A stretch of 64,000 nt of DNA, taken from the NCBI RefSeq assembly GCF_002914525.1, contig NZ_LODW01000070.1:62001-126000 (forward strand), written 5' to 3'. The notes under the pieces were generated by a model. That model was not told where the DNA came from. It did not search any database and saw nothing but the letters and a program-made list of their open reading frames with translations. A program made the translations under genes and the position numbers. Source of the DNA: Rhizobium hidalgonense. Its GTDB lineage: Bacteria > Pseudomonadota > Alphaproteobacteria > Rhizobiales > Rhizobiaceae. This document shows, in pieces, positions 26,454-35,093 of the stretch (positions within the stretch are counted from its first letter, which is position 1; each line of letters opens with the position of its first letter).

Positions 26454-26657
26454 ATGATCCGCGTTCTCTCCCTTCTTTTGGTTTTCTGCCTGTCGCTTGC
26501 CGCAACGGGGCCAGCGGCTGCCCAGAGCAGGGCTTCTGACGGTCGTTATGATCTCGGAGGAAAGCGGTCCTTCGGCGCGCAACGGATACCGGGATCTGTT
26601 GCATGCGCTGCTGGCCGCCATCATCGGCACGGTGCTGGCCGCGTAGGAACCCGATAA
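26454..26657 (+). CDS. Doubtful short secreted protein in a 500-base gap
   Basis: The gap 26236-26736 holds no well-supported gene. The frame starting at 26454 encodes a good signal peptide (MIRVLSLLLVFCLSLAATGP, then AAAQ) followed by a low-complexity tail that does not look like folded protein. A second frame (ATG 26548, stop 26646) would encode a 32-aa peptide ending in a hydrophobic segment HALLAAIIGTVLAA. Either may be a real small protein, or the two may be halves of one decayed gene. No ribosome site is convincing. Confidence 0.25.
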   Translation: MIRVLSLLLVFCLSLAATGPAAAQSRASDGRYDLGGKRSFGAQRIPGSVACAAGRHHRHGAGRVGTR

Positions 26658-26736
26658 TCGTTAAACTTCTAGCGAAGTCCCCAATCAAACCGCAAAACGC
26701 TTCCTGTAAGTTCCGCGAGAATTTCGGGAAAGCGTC

Positions 26737-27893
26737 ATGCTGCTGGATCTCAGGACAATCTATTTCATTGTTGCCGTGAGTTGCTTCGTTCTGGGCATCC
26801 TGCAGCTCGCAGCCTATGCGACCGGCCGCTTCGAGAGGTGGCCGCTGTGGTGGGGCTTAAGCAACCTGCTTGTCGGCCTCGGCTCCTTCCTCGTGGCCTT
26901 GCGCAATCTCGTTCCCTACTCCGTCTCGGTCGATGGCGGCAATGTGGTGACGATCGCCGGCTACATGCTGATGTTCTTTGCGGTGCGCGTCTTTGCGGGC
27001 CGGGCGCTCAGTCAGCGCACTTTCTGGTTTGCGATCTTTCTCGTCAGCGTGCCTGTCGTGCTGATCGTCAGCAACCCCTCGGCGGTCTCCGCGAGGCTCC
27101 TCAACATCTCCGTGATCTGTTGCCTCTGCGATCTGGCTGTCGCGAGGGAGGCTATCGGTATTGCCCGGCGGGAAAAGCTGTATTCGGCCGCCCTTCTTGT
27201 CGGTCTCTATCTTTGCACTGCGATGATCTTTGCGGTGCGCAGCATTCTTGCGGTGACCGGCGAAATTGGTGGGCCGGATCCTTTCGGCGGCAGCGTTGTC
27301 CATAGCTGGATAGCGGTATCGGCGGTCGCGTTCATCATGCTTCGCAGCATGGCCATGGTGCTGATGGCGGCAGAGCGCAGCCGAAATCAGCTGATGGAGC
27401 TTGCTCATCACGATCCACTGACCGGCGCGCTCAACCGCGGCGGCCTTGCCCAGCATGTGCCCGCGCTTGCATCGCAGCCGGTATCGCTGCTGATCATCGA
27501 TATAGATCATTTCAAACAGCTGAACGACCGGCATGGCCATGCCGCCGGCGACGATATCCTGCGGCTTTTCGCCAGTGTCTCGAGAGGCATCATGCGCTCC
27601 GGCGATCTACTCGCCCGTCAAGGCGGAGACGAGTTCCTGGCAGTGTTGAAGAATGTTTCCGGAGAGGATGCGGTGGCGATTGCCGAGCGCATCCGTCTCG
27701 ACTTCGCGCCGCCGTCCTGCATCACCCAGATCTGACCGTCTTTCCGACGCTGAGCATTGGCGTTGCCACGCGCACAGAAAGCGATGGAGATTTTGACGGG
27801 CTGATGCACAAGGCGGATGCGGCGCTCTATCGTTCCAAGCGCGGAGGTCGCAACCGCGTCGAAGCTTTCGGCGAAAATCAGCAGGCTGCATAA
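26737..27893 (+). pseudogene. Membrane diguanylate cyclase with an internal frameshift
   Basis: The frame from ATG 26737 encodes six to seven hydrophobic segments (about residues 5-200) and a GGDEF domain with HDPLTGALNRGG and an intact GGDEF motif (LARQGGDEFLAVL), but stops at 27735 after 332 aa, inside the domain. The missing end is read in another frame: HPDLTVFPTLSIGVA, then KADAALYRSKRGGRNRV, to a TAA at 27891-27893. The switch falls near 27706-27714 in a GCGCCGCCG run and fits loss of one base. It is either a real inactivating mutation, a sequencing error, or less likely programmed frameshifting. The restored protein would be about 385 aa. Confidence 0.85.
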
Positions 27894-27914
27894 CAGGGCG
27901 AACCCGGCGTTACT

Positions 27915-28733
27915 CTAGATATTCTGGTCCATCGTCTCTGCCGGGATTTCGTCGGCGCGGTGGACGCGCACCAGTGTTGCCGGCACGCCGGCGACTGTGC
28001 AATGTTCGGGAACCGGCTTCAGCACGACGCTGCCGGCGGCGATTTTGCTGAAGGCGCCGATTTCGATATTGCCGAGAATCTTGGCGCCGGCGCCGATCAT
28101 CACACCGTGGCGGATCTTCGGGTGACGATCGCCGGTTTCCTTGCCGGTGCCGCCGAGCGTGACGTTTTGCAGGATCGATACTTCATCCTCGATGACAGCC
28201 GTTTCGCCGATGACGATGCCCGAGCCGTGGTCGAGCATGATGGAAGCGCCGATCCGGGCGGCGGGATGGATATCCGGGCCGAAGACCAGCGAGGCGAGAT
28301 TGGCAAGCCAGCTGGCGATCTCCGGGCGGCCGGCGTTCCAGAGCGCATGGGCGATGCGGTGCGTCTGCAGCGCATGAAACCCCTTGAGGTTCAGAAGCGC
28401 GTGCAGAAATGTCGTGCAGGCCGGGTCGCGTTCGCGCACGGCTGCGAGATCGGCCTCGACCTTTCGCATGATATCGTCGTCGAGTGTGGACAGGATCAGA
28501 TCGAACAGATCGCCCGTTTCCATTTGCGTGGCAGCAAGCCGCGCGGCGAGCACCCGGGCGATGATTTCATTGTCGCCGGAGGTGGTGGTTATCTGGGCGG
28601 CGAGCAGCCGCTGCAGGATCGGTTCGCGCGCGGCAAGTTCGAGGGCCTCGGCGCGGATCGCTGCCCAGACGAATGTATTGTCCAGGGATTGCGGCTGTTG
28701 CTCGGCCAGACCAAGGCCGGTGGATTTGGGCAT
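27915..28733 (-). CDS. cysE: Serine O-acetyltransferase
   Basis: Makes O-acetylserine from serine and acetyl-CoA, the first step of cysteine synthesis. The 272-aa protein has a helical N-terminal domain (VWAAIRAEALELAAREPILQ) and a C-terminal left-handed beta-helix made of hexapeptide repeats (about 170-245), including DIHPAARIG, MLDHGSGIVIGETA and GVMIGAGAKILGNIEIG. His in LDHGSG is the expected catalytic base. GAGGAAACGGGA precedes the ATG at 28733; the frame extends much further upstream but overlaps the acetyltransferase gene in the wrong frame. It lies 106 bases after that gene. Confidence 0.94.
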   Translation of the reverse strand: MPKSTGLGLAEQQPQSLDNTFVWAAIRAEALELAAREPILQRLLAAQITTTSGDNEIIARVLAARLAATQMETGDLFDLILSTLDDDIMRKVEADLAAVRERDPACTTFLHALLNLKGFHALQTHRIAHALWNAGRPEIASWLANLASLVFGPDIHPAARIGASIMLDHGSGIVIGETAVIEDEVSILQNVTLGGTGKETGDRHPKIRHGVMIGAGAKILGNIEIGAFSKIAAGSVVLKPVPEHCTVAGVPATLVRVHRADEIPAETMDQNI

Positions 28734-28839
28734 TCCCGTTTCCTCTGTCGGCGACTGCGCAGTTATGCTTGCGCGAGATTCATGTTTCTCCCGGGCAAGG
28801 CATTTGGCAAGCCCGATATCTGCGGCTTGATTCGCTGTT

Positions 28840-29313
28840 TCAGCCGCCAGGCGGCAGTTGCGGAAGCCGACGCCAATGATAGCGTATATCCGGCTGTTTT
28901 TCCTCGTTTTCGGCGCCATCGGTCTCGTCCTCCGCGGAAAAACCGTGCCGCTCATAGAAGGCACGGGCGCCCACATTGCGCTGGAACGTCCACAGCCTGA
29001 TTTCATCCATCTCCTCCTTGGCGCAGCCAAGCAGCAGGGAGCCGATGCCGTTGCTCTGGAAATCGGGGAGAACATAAAGCTGCTCAATCCAGTCGTCGCC
29101 ATAGGCGATCACGCCGACCAGCCGGTCGCCCATGGCGGCGCCGAGGATCGTGCAGTTCGGCAGCAGATGCTTGCGCCAGTATTGCTCTTCTTCCTCTGGC
29201 GTATGAAGATCCGGCAGCCAGGGCAGCCGCTGCCGGAGCGCCACACGCCTGATTCCTGCGGCCGCCTGCATATGCTCGGCGCCGAGCGCCACGATTTCCG
29301 CTTCCGTCACCAT
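28840..29313 (-). CDS. GNAT-family N-acetyltransferase
   Basis: Acetyltransferase of 157 aa. The acetyl-CoA motif region is WIEQLYVLPDFQSNGIGSLLL (split here as IEQLYVLP and FQSNGIGSLLL, about residues 82-103), followed by LWTFQRNVGARAFYERHGF, a typical C-terminal GNAT core. AGGA lies before the ATG at 29313. It starts 23 bases after the WD40 gene ends, on the same strand, so it belongs to the CobW-WD40-GNAT operon. The substrate is unknown. Confidence 0.87.
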   Translation of the reverse strand: MVTEAEIVALGAEHMQAAAGIRRVALRQRLPWLPDLHTPEEEEQYWRKHLLPNCTILGAAMGDRLVGVIAYGDDWIEQLYVLPDFQSNGIGSLLLGCAKEEMDEIRLWTFQRNVGARAFYERHGFSAEDETDGAENEEKQPDIRYHWRRLPQLPPGG

Positions 29314-29336
29314 GTCGTCCTGGCCGGCAATATGGC

Positions 29337-30326
29337 TCAAGCCGAAATATCGATGACGCCGCAATCGCCGGCTTCGGAGGCGAAGGCGAGCAGTTTGCCG
29401 TTTTTGCTCCAGCTCATCGCCGTGATCGCGCCCTTGCCGGGGCGGCGCAGCAGCGCCTCCTTGCTGTCGGCGATGCGCACGGCCAGGATCATGCCGTCGA
29501 TGAAGCCAATGGCGAGGATATCTTCGAGCGGATGGAATTTCACCGCGGTTGCCATGATGTTGGCGCGGGTACCGAGTTCGAGCGGCGCCTTGCCCATCGG
29601 CCCGTCCTTGCCTTGGAAGGGCCAGACGATCGCAGCCGGTGCGCCCGAGGAGGCGAGCCACTTGCCCTTGACCGACCAGGAAAGCGATTTCACCTTGGAT
29701 GGGTAGCCGGTCATGCGCATATGGCGGGCTTCTGCACCTGGCTTGCTGTCGAGTTTCCAGCCGTGCAGCGCATTTTCCTGCATCGAGGTGACCAGGAAAT
29801 TGCCATCCGGCGAGAAGGTGACGCCGGTATGTGCACCCTTCCATTCGAGATCGACCGGCTTGGCGGTCATGCCGATCCAGTGCAGCGACACGCCGTTATA
29901 CCGCGCGGCTGCGATGCGAAGGCCCTTCGGGGCGAAGGCAAGGCCCTCGACCGTGCGCTCCTCGGCAAATTCCTTGGTCGTGCCGTCGGCAAGGCGCACG
30001 AGCGAACTCTTGCCGTAGGAATAGGCAATCGCGCCTTGCGGGCCGGCGGCAACCTGCGAGATCCACTTGCGCGGCGCAGTGGCGATCTCGCTGACGCTGC
30101 CGTCGGCTGAAATGCGCAGCGCCTTGCCGTCCTCCCCACCCGAGATCAGGCTCTCGCTATAGGGGTCGCGGATGGCGGTGAGCATGCCCTGATGGGCTTC
30201 TGAAACCCTGTCGCCGCCGTCCAGCCGGTGAAACGTGCCGTTGGCGCTGGCGAAGAAGGGGACATCACCTAAAAATTCGACGGCCAGAACGTGGCCGTCG
30301 AGATCAAGCGGTGCAACTGTCGGCAT
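29337..30326 (-). CDS. WD40-repeat protein coupled to CobW GTPase
   Basis: Beta-propeller protein, 329 aa, built of about seven WD40-like blades; recognisable blade ends are KALRISADGSV, VSLHWIGM, NALHGWKLD, AAIVWPFQG and CGVIDIS. There is no signal peptide, so it is probably cytoplasmic. Its ATG overlaps the CobW stop by one base (TGATG), indicating translational coupling. The constant partnering of such a propeller with a CobW-family zinc GTPase suggests a scaffold or target-recognition role in metal delivery; that is inference. The frame is open upstream to 30431 inside cobW and was trimmed. Confidence 0.85.
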   Translation of the reverse strand: MPTVAPLDLDGHVLAVEFLGDVPFFASANGTFHRLDGGDRVSEAHQGMLTAIRDPYSESLISGGEDGKALRISADGSVSEIATAPRKWISQVAAGPQGAIAYSYGKSSLVRLADGTTKEFAEERTVEGLAFAPKGLRIAAARYNGVSLHWIGMTAKPVDLEWKGAHTGVTFSPDGNFLVTSMQENALHGWKLDSKPGAEARHMRMTGYPSKVKSLSWSVKGKWLASSGAPAAIVWPFQGKDGPMGKAPLELGTRANIMATAVKFHPLEDILAIGFIDGMILAVRIADSKEALLRRPGKGAITAMSWSKNGKLLAFASEAGDCGVIDISA

Positions 30327-31429
30327 CAGGCGGACGCCTCGCAGGCTTTGAAGGAGGCTTCGAGCTTCTCGCGGTCGAGATCGCGGCCGATGAAGACGAG
30401 ACGGCTCTCGTGCTTTTCGCCTTCCTTCCACGGCCGCTGGTGATCGCCCTCGATGATCATGTGGACGCCCTGAACGACATAGCGCTCGGGATCGTCCTTG
30501 AAGGCGATGATGCCCTTGAGACGCAGAATATTCGGTCCCTGTGTCTGGGTGACCTTCTGGATCCAGGGAAAGAAGCGCTCCGGGTTCATCTGACCGCCTC
30601 GCAGCGATACCGACTGCACCGTCACATCATGGATCGCCGACATCGCACCCTGTTGATGGGCGCCATGGTGATGATGGTCGTGCCCGTGGTGATCATGGTG
30701 ATGATCATGATCATGATGGTGGTGGTCGTGATCGCAATCCGGGCCGCAAACATGGTCATCATGGCCGTGCTCCAGGAAATGCGGATCGTTTTCGAGTGCG
30801 CGCTCCAGGTTGAAGGCGCCCTGATCGAGCACGCGGGCGAGGTCGACACCGGAGCGGCTGGTCTTGTAGACGCGGGCGGCCGGGTTGATGGCGCGGACGA
30901 TGTCGTCGATCACATCAAGTTCTTCCGGGGTGACAAGGTCGCTCTTGTTGATGACGACGACGTCGGCGAAGGCGATCTGGTCCTCGGCCTCGCGGCTGTC
31001 CTTCAGGCGCAGCGGCAGGTGTTTTGCGTCGACGAGGGCGATGACGGCGTCGAGCTCGGTCTTGGCGCGCACGTCGTCGTCCATGAAGAAGGTCTGGGCG
31101 ACCGGCACCGGATCGGCAAGGCCAGTGGTTTCGACGATGATGCCGTCGAAGCGGCCGGGACGGCGCATCAAGCCTTCGACGACGCGGATCAGGTCGCCGC
31201 GCACCGTGCAACAGACGCAGCCATTGTTCATCTCGTAGATTTCTTCGTCCGACTCGACGATCAGGTCGTTGTCGATGCCGATTTCGCCGAACTCATTGAC
31301 AATGACCGCATATTTCTTGCCGTGATTTTCGGAAAGGATGCGGTTGAGCAAGGTGGTCTTACCGGCGCCGAGATAACCGGTGAGCACGGTGACGGGAATG
31401 GGCTTCTGGGTGGAAATCGCGTCGGTCAT
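30326..31429 (-). CDS. CobW/COG0523-family zinc-chaperone GTPase
   Basis: G3E-family metal-chaperone GTPase, 367 aa. Walker A GYLGAGKTT (18-26), the metal motif CVCC (Cys71, Cys73, Cys74 in GCVCCTVRGD), Walker B-like IIVETTGLADP and the guanine-specificity motif NKSD (160-163). A striking His/Asp-rich loop at about 216-257 (for example HDHHHHDHDHHHDHH) can bind many metal ions. COG0523 members deliver zinc to client metalloproteins under zinc limitation, and a Zur-like palindrome lies about 100 bases upstream, which supports zinc over cobalt. It is the first gene of a CobW-WD40-GNAT operon. Confidence 0.93.
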   Translation of the reverse strand: MTDAISTQKPIPVTVLTGYLGAGKTTLLNRILSENHGKKYAVIVNEFGEIGIDNDLIVESDEEIYEMNNGCVCCTVRGDLIRVVEGLMRRPGRFDGIIVETTGLADPVPVAQTFFMDDDVRAKTELDAVIALVDAKHLPLRLKDSREAEDQIAFADVVVINKSDLVTPEELDVIDDIVRAINPAARVYKTSRSGVDLARVLDQGAFNLERALENDPHFLEHGHDDHVCGPDCDHDHHHHDHDHHHDHHGHDHHHHGAHQQGAMSAIHDVTVQSVSLRGGQMNPERFFPWIQKVTQTQGPNILRLKGIIAFKDDPERYVVQGVHMIIEGDHQRPWKEGEKHESRLVFIGRDLDREKLEASFKACEASA

Positions 31430-31528
31430 GAGAACCTCTAGGATTAGGCGTGCAGCCGAGCGGTTTTGGATCGGCCGCTTGAACGGTTGGTCTCATATAA
31501 TGGCATGGGCGCGGCAGTTCAAAGGGTT

Positions 31529-31542
31529 TTATAATGTTATAA
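31529..31542. promoter_or_regulatory. Candidate Zur box upstream of the CobW operon
   Basis: TTATAATGTTATAA is an inverted repeat of TTATAA arms around a 2-base centre, resembling the AT-rich GTTATA-type boxes bound by Zur in alphaproteobacteria. It lies 100 bases upstream of the CobW start. The palindrome is seen directly; zinc control is inferred from it and from the gene product. Confidence 0.5.
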
Positions 31543-31576
31543 GATCACATCGATTGGCCGGTGCGCATCCCCGTCT

Positions 31577-32365
31577 TCAGCGGAACTGCGTAATGTCGAA
31601 GGCATCGACATCCTCCAGCAATTCCACCAGTCCCTTCACCGCATGGGCAATCAGCGCTTTGCCCTTCTCAGCCGTCGCAGCCGCGGCGTTGCCCGCCACG
31701 CCTTGGCTGTTGAGATCGCTCATCTTCCAGCCGAAGGCGTGCGGCCCATAGGCACGCAGGTGTTTGAAGCGAGTGGCGAATTCCGTCTGTCGCGAGGGGA
31801 AATCCGCCGCCTTGGCCATATCGACCCTATCTGGATGAAGCGCCAGCATCACCGAGGTCTCGATATCGCCGCCATGGATGCCGATCGCCTTTTCCTCCGG
31901 CGGGATCACGCCATCCGGCAGGCCGAAGCGGGTCCAGCTCGTCGCCACCGCCAGCATGGCGAAGCGGATCCGCGCCTCGGTGGCGACGATCGTCATCAGA
32001 GGCGAATTGCCGCCATGGGCGTTCAGCATCACCAATTTGCGGATATCCCGCTTGGCCAGCCGCTCGGCGATGCCGAGCCAGCGGTTGACGGCTTCGTCGA
32101 AGGCGAGCGTCTTCGTTCCTTCAACATCCATGTGCTCTATGGAATAGCCGACAGATTCGGCGGGCATGAAAGTGACCGACAGGCCGGCGGGCAGGGCCAT
32201 TTTCAATCGCCCGGCGATGCCTTCGGCAATCAGCGTGTCGGTTTCGAAGGGCAGATGCGGGCCGTGCTGTTCATGAGCGCCGAGCGGCAGCACGGCGATC
32301 GGGCAGCGCCCGCCGGGGGCAAAGGCCGGGCCGCTATGGTCCAAGCGGAGCGAAGGCGTCATCAT
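31577..32365 (-). CDS. Creatininase-family amidohydrolase
   Basis: Metal-dependent amidohydrolase of the creatininase/MftE/ArfB family, 262 aa. Metal-ligand motifs are LPLGAHEQHGPHLPFETD (residues 26-43), NAHGGN (about 115) and IHGGDIETS (about 163), the last with the conserved glutamate. The family hydrolyses cyclic or linear amides such as creatinine or formamidopyrimidines; no specific substrate can be assigned. Two ATGs at 32365 and 32362 are possible. It diverges from a MarR regulator across about 85 bases, which makes regulation by that protein plausible. Confidence 0.88.
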   Translation of the reverse strand: MMTPSLRLDHSGPAFAPGGRCPIAVLPLGAHEQHGPHLPFETDTLIAEGIAGRLKMALPAGLSVTFMPAESVGYSIEHMDVEGTKTLAFDEAVNRWLGIAERLAKRDIRKLVMLNAHGGNSPLMTIVATEARIRFAMLAVATSWTRFGLPDGVIPPEEKAIGIHGGDIETSVMLALHPDRVDMAKAADFPSRQTEFATRFKHLRAYGPHAFGWKMSDLNSQGVAGNAAAATAEKGKALIAHAVKGLVELLEDVDAFDITQFR

Positions 32366-32450
32366 CCGGTCGTTGCCTCTTGTTTATGACGAGATCCTGG
32401 GCAATGTCATATCGCAGCGGCGCCAGGGCTTAAAGATCAAAGGGATGGCT

Positions 32451-32963
32451 ATGGGAAAGAAGCACAAGGACGGCAAGAAGAACAAGTCCAAGAAGAAGGA
32501 CCAGACCGAATATACGCTCGTCGACCTCTCTCCGGCGCTGACCCAGGCGGCTCGTTCCATGCGCACCGTGCTTTCGCGCAACCTGCTCGAAAGCGGCCTT
32601 TATGCCGGCCAGGACGGCGTCATTCTCTCGCTTGCCGAAAGCGACGGCATGACGGCCGGCGGGCTTGCCCATAAGCTCGGCGTCAAGGCGCCGACGATGA
32701 CGCGCACGATCGGCCGCATGGAGGCGCAGGGTTTTCTTGAGCGCAAGCCCGATGCGGAGGATGCGCGCCTAACCAAGGTCTATCTCACCGAACTCGGGCG
32801 CGGCAGCGTGCAGGCGATCGAGATGGCGGCCTCGGCCTGCGACAGGCTGGCGACGCAGGAATTCTCCGAGAAGGAAATCCGCAATCTCGTCCGGCTGCTG
32901 AAAGCGATCGACGGCAATCTGCAGGCCGAAGCCCTTCACATCGAAGAACCGGATGAAGACTGA
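32451..32963 (+). CDS. MarR-family transcriptional regulator
   Basis: MarR-type winged-helix regulator, 170 aa. The N-terminus is a lysine-rich tail (MGKKHKDGKKNKSKKKD) not usual in the family. The DNA-binding wing is MTAGGLAHKLGVKAPTMTRT followed by IGRMEAQGFLERKPDAEDAR. AAAGGG six bases upstream picks the ATG at 32451; an ATG at 32445 is in frame. It diverges from the creatininase-family gene. Its ligand is unknown. Confidence 0.88.
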   Translation: MGKKHKDGKKNKSKKKDQTEYTLVDLSPALTQAARSMRTVLSRNLLESGLYAGQDGVILSLAESDGMTAGGLAHKLGVKAPTMTRTIGRMEAQGFLERKPDAEDARLTKVYLTELGRGSVQAIEMAASACDRLATQEFSEKEIRNLVRLLKAIDGNLQAEALHIEEPDED

Positions 32964-32996
32964 AATTTCCATTGAAAGACGAATTGCCTCCGCCGG

Positions 32997-33022
32997 TTAA
33001 ATCTTTTAATTAAACATTTTAA
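32997..33022. promoter_or_regulatory. AT-rich imperfect palindrome before the LacI gene
   Basis: A 26-base inverted repeat with 20 matching positions centred on the perfect TTTAATTAAA (33005-33014), flanked by TTAAA and TTTAA. It lies 61 bases upstream of the LacI-family start and could be its own operator or part of the promoter. Binding is inferred. Confidence 0.45.
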
Positions 33023-33083
33023 GGGGCCGCGCCGGTTTTCCGGCGAGGTCTCACTGTCTTGCGTGCTGCCTGGAGGAGGACAC

Positions 33084-34106
33084 GTGGTCCAGAAGATCAA
33101 GCTTTCGACGATCGCCGAAACTCTCGGCATTTCAACGGCGACCGTATCGCTTGCCTTACGCGATAGCCCGCTTGTCGCCGGCAATACCCGGGAAAAGATC
33201 AAGGAACAGGCGCGCGCGCTCGGCTATATCTACAATCGCCGCGCCGCCAGCCTTCGCACCTCGCGCTCCGGCATCATCGGTGTCGTCGTGCACGACATCA
33301 TGAACCCCTTCTACGGGGAAATCCTGAAGGCGATCGAAAGCGAGCTCGATCGCAGCCGCCACACCTTCATCCTTTCCAACCATTACGACAATGTCGAAAA
33401 GCAGCGTACCTTCATCGAGACGCTGCTGCAGCTCGGCGGCGACGGTGTCATCATGTCGCCGGCGATCGGCACGCCGCCTGAGGACGTGCAGCTGGCGGAA
33501 GAAAACGGCATGCCGGCGATCCTGGTCGCCCGCTCGATGGAGGGCCAAGACCTGCCGACCTATCGCGGCGATGACAGCTACGGCATCTCGCTGGCCACCA
33601 ACCACTTGATCGGCCTTGGTCACCGCTCGATCGCGATGATCGGCGGCACGGACCAGACCTCGACTGGCCGCGATCGCTACCAGGGTTATGTCAATGCGCT
33701 GCGCAAGGCCGGCATCGAGGTCGATCCGAACCTGCGCATTCCCGGCCCGCGCTCGAAACAAGGCGGCTTCGAGGCCGCCGTGCACTTCCTGTCGCTGCCG
33801 CAGAAGCCGACGGCGGCCGTCTGCTGGAACGATCTCGTGGCGATCGGGTTGATGAACGGCATTGCGCGCGCCGGCTTGATGCCGGGACGCGACATTTCCG
33901 TTACCGGTTATGACGATCTCGAGGAGGCGTCGATTGCGACGCCGGCGCTGACGACCGTCTGGAACGGCCAGGCCGAGGTCGGGCGCCTGGCCGCCCGGGC
34001 GCTGCTCGATCGCCTGGCCGGAAGCCACGAGCCCGACGGCATGCATCTGATCAAGCCGGAAATGCGCATTCGCCAGTCCACCAGTCCCCATCGGCCCCGC
34101 GCCTGA
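33084..34106 (+). CDS. LacI-family transcriptional regulator
   Basis: LacI/GalR repressor, 340 aa. The helix-turn-helix is KLSTIAETLGISTATVSLAL (about residues 6-25), with hinge NRRAASLRTSRSGIIGV, then a two-lobe effector domain. The GTG at 33084 was chosen because GGAGGAGG lies five bases before it; a GTG at 33063 adds seven residues. It is 30 bases upstream of a 2-hydroxyacid dehydrogenase gene on the same strand, so it likely controls that gene and itself. The effector is unknown; a hydroxy or keto acid is as likely as a sugar. Confidence 0.9.
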   Translation: MVQKIKLSTIAETLGISTATVSLALRDSPLVAGNTREKIKEQARALGYIYNRRAASLRTSRSGIIGVVVHDIMNPFYGEILKAIESELDRSRHTFILSNHYDNVEKQRTFIETLLQLGGDGVIMSPAIGTPPEDVQLAEENGMPAILVARSMEGQDLPTYRGDDSYGISLATNHLIGLGHRSIAMIGGTDQTSTGRDRYQGYVNALRKAGIEVDPNLRIPGPRSKQGGFEAAVHFLSLPQKPTAAVCWNDLVAIGLMNGIARAGLMPGRDISVTGYDDLEEASIATPALTTVWNGQAEVGRLAARALLDRLAGSHEPDGMHLIKPEMRIRQSTSPHRPRA

Positions 34107-34136
34107 ACCAAGACGGCCACCCCAAGAGGAAAAGCC

Positions 34137-35093
34137 ATGTCCCGCATCGCCATTCTCGTTCCTGGGAAGATACACGAGCGTGTTCTCGAAAGCCTGAAGG
34201 ATCGTTTTGAGATTATCGCCGTTCCGCGCGCGGAAAAGCTTGCGCTCGACGGTGAGACCGCCGGCCGCATCCGCGGCGTTGCCGTCTCCGGCGCTTTTCC
34301 CGGCGCCTGGATGGATCAGCTGCCTGGTGTCGAGGTGATCGCCAGCTTCGGCGTCGGTTATGACGGTATGGATGTGAAGCGTGCCGCCGAAAAGGGCATC
34401 GTCGTTACCAATACGCCTGATGTTTTGACTGACGAGGTCGCCGATACGGCAATCGGTCTGCTCCTGAACACCATCCGCGAACTGCCGCGGGCCGAAGCCT
34501 GGCTGCGCGCCGGCAACTGGAAGCCGGGCGTGACCTATCCGCTGTCGCGCTTCTCGCTCAATGGCCGTCATGTCGGGCTCTACGGCCTTGGCCGCATCGG
34601 GCTTGAAATCGCCAAGCGGCTGGAGCCGTTCAAGGTGAAGATCAGCTATCACACTCGCTCGCGTCACGCCGATGCACCCTATGATTATCACCCGACGCTG
34701 AAGGGGCTGGCGGAAGCGGTGGATACGCTGATCGCCATCGTTCCGAAGACGCCGCAGACGCATAAGACGATCGATGCCGAGATTCTGGCAGCACTCGGCC
34801 CGGACGGCATTCTCGTCAATGTCGGCCGCGGCTGGAGCGTGGACGAGGAGGCGCTGAGCATGGCACTAACCTCCGGCGCGCTCGGAGCAGCCGGCCTCGA
34901 TGTCTTCTATGATGAGCCCACAGTGCCGGCCGGCCTGTTGGAACCGGCCAATGCGGTGCTCCTGCCGCATGTTGCCTCCGCGTCGGTGCCGACCCGCAAT
35001 GCCATGGCCGATCTCGTCGCCGATAATCTCATCGCCTGGTTCGAGACGGGAGCCGCGCTGACGCCGGTGCCGGAGACGCCGCAAAAGGCCTAG
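34137..35093 (+). CDS. D-2-hydroxyacid dehydrogenase (glyoxylate/hydroxypyruvate reductase-like)
   Basis: NAD(P)-dependent reductase of 2-keto acids, 318 aa. The nucleotide-binding motif is GLYGLGRIGLEIAKRL (about 146-161), and the catalytic triad is Arg in NVGRGWSVDEE, Glu in DVFYDEP and His in LPHVASAS. This pattern matches glyoxylate/hydroxypyruvate reductases. GAGGAAAAGCC precedes the ATG. It forms an operon with the LacI gene before it. Its TAG stop lies at the left edge of a dispersed repeat. Exact substrate is not determined. Confidence 0.9.
   Translation: MSRIAILVPGKIHERVLESLKDRFEIIAVPRAEKLALDGETAGRIRGVAVSGAFPGAWMDQLPGVEVIASFGVGYDGMDVKRAAEKGIVVTNTPDVLTDEVADTAIGLLLNTIRELPRAEAWLRAGNWKPGVTYPLSRFSLNGRHVGLYGLGRIGLEIAKRLEPFKVKISYHTRSRHADAPYDYHPTLKGLAEAVDTLIAIVPKTPQTHKTIDAEILAALGPDGILVNVGRGWSVDEEALSMALTSGALGAAGLDVFYDEPTVPAGLLEPANAVLLPHVASASVPTRNAMADLVADNLIAWFETGAALTPVPETPQKA

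Noticed and set aside
30675..30770. Tandem-repeat or CRISPR-like pattern of CAT/GAT triplets
   Set aside because: It is the coding sequence of the His-rich loop in the CobW protein; no regular spacer-repeat order.
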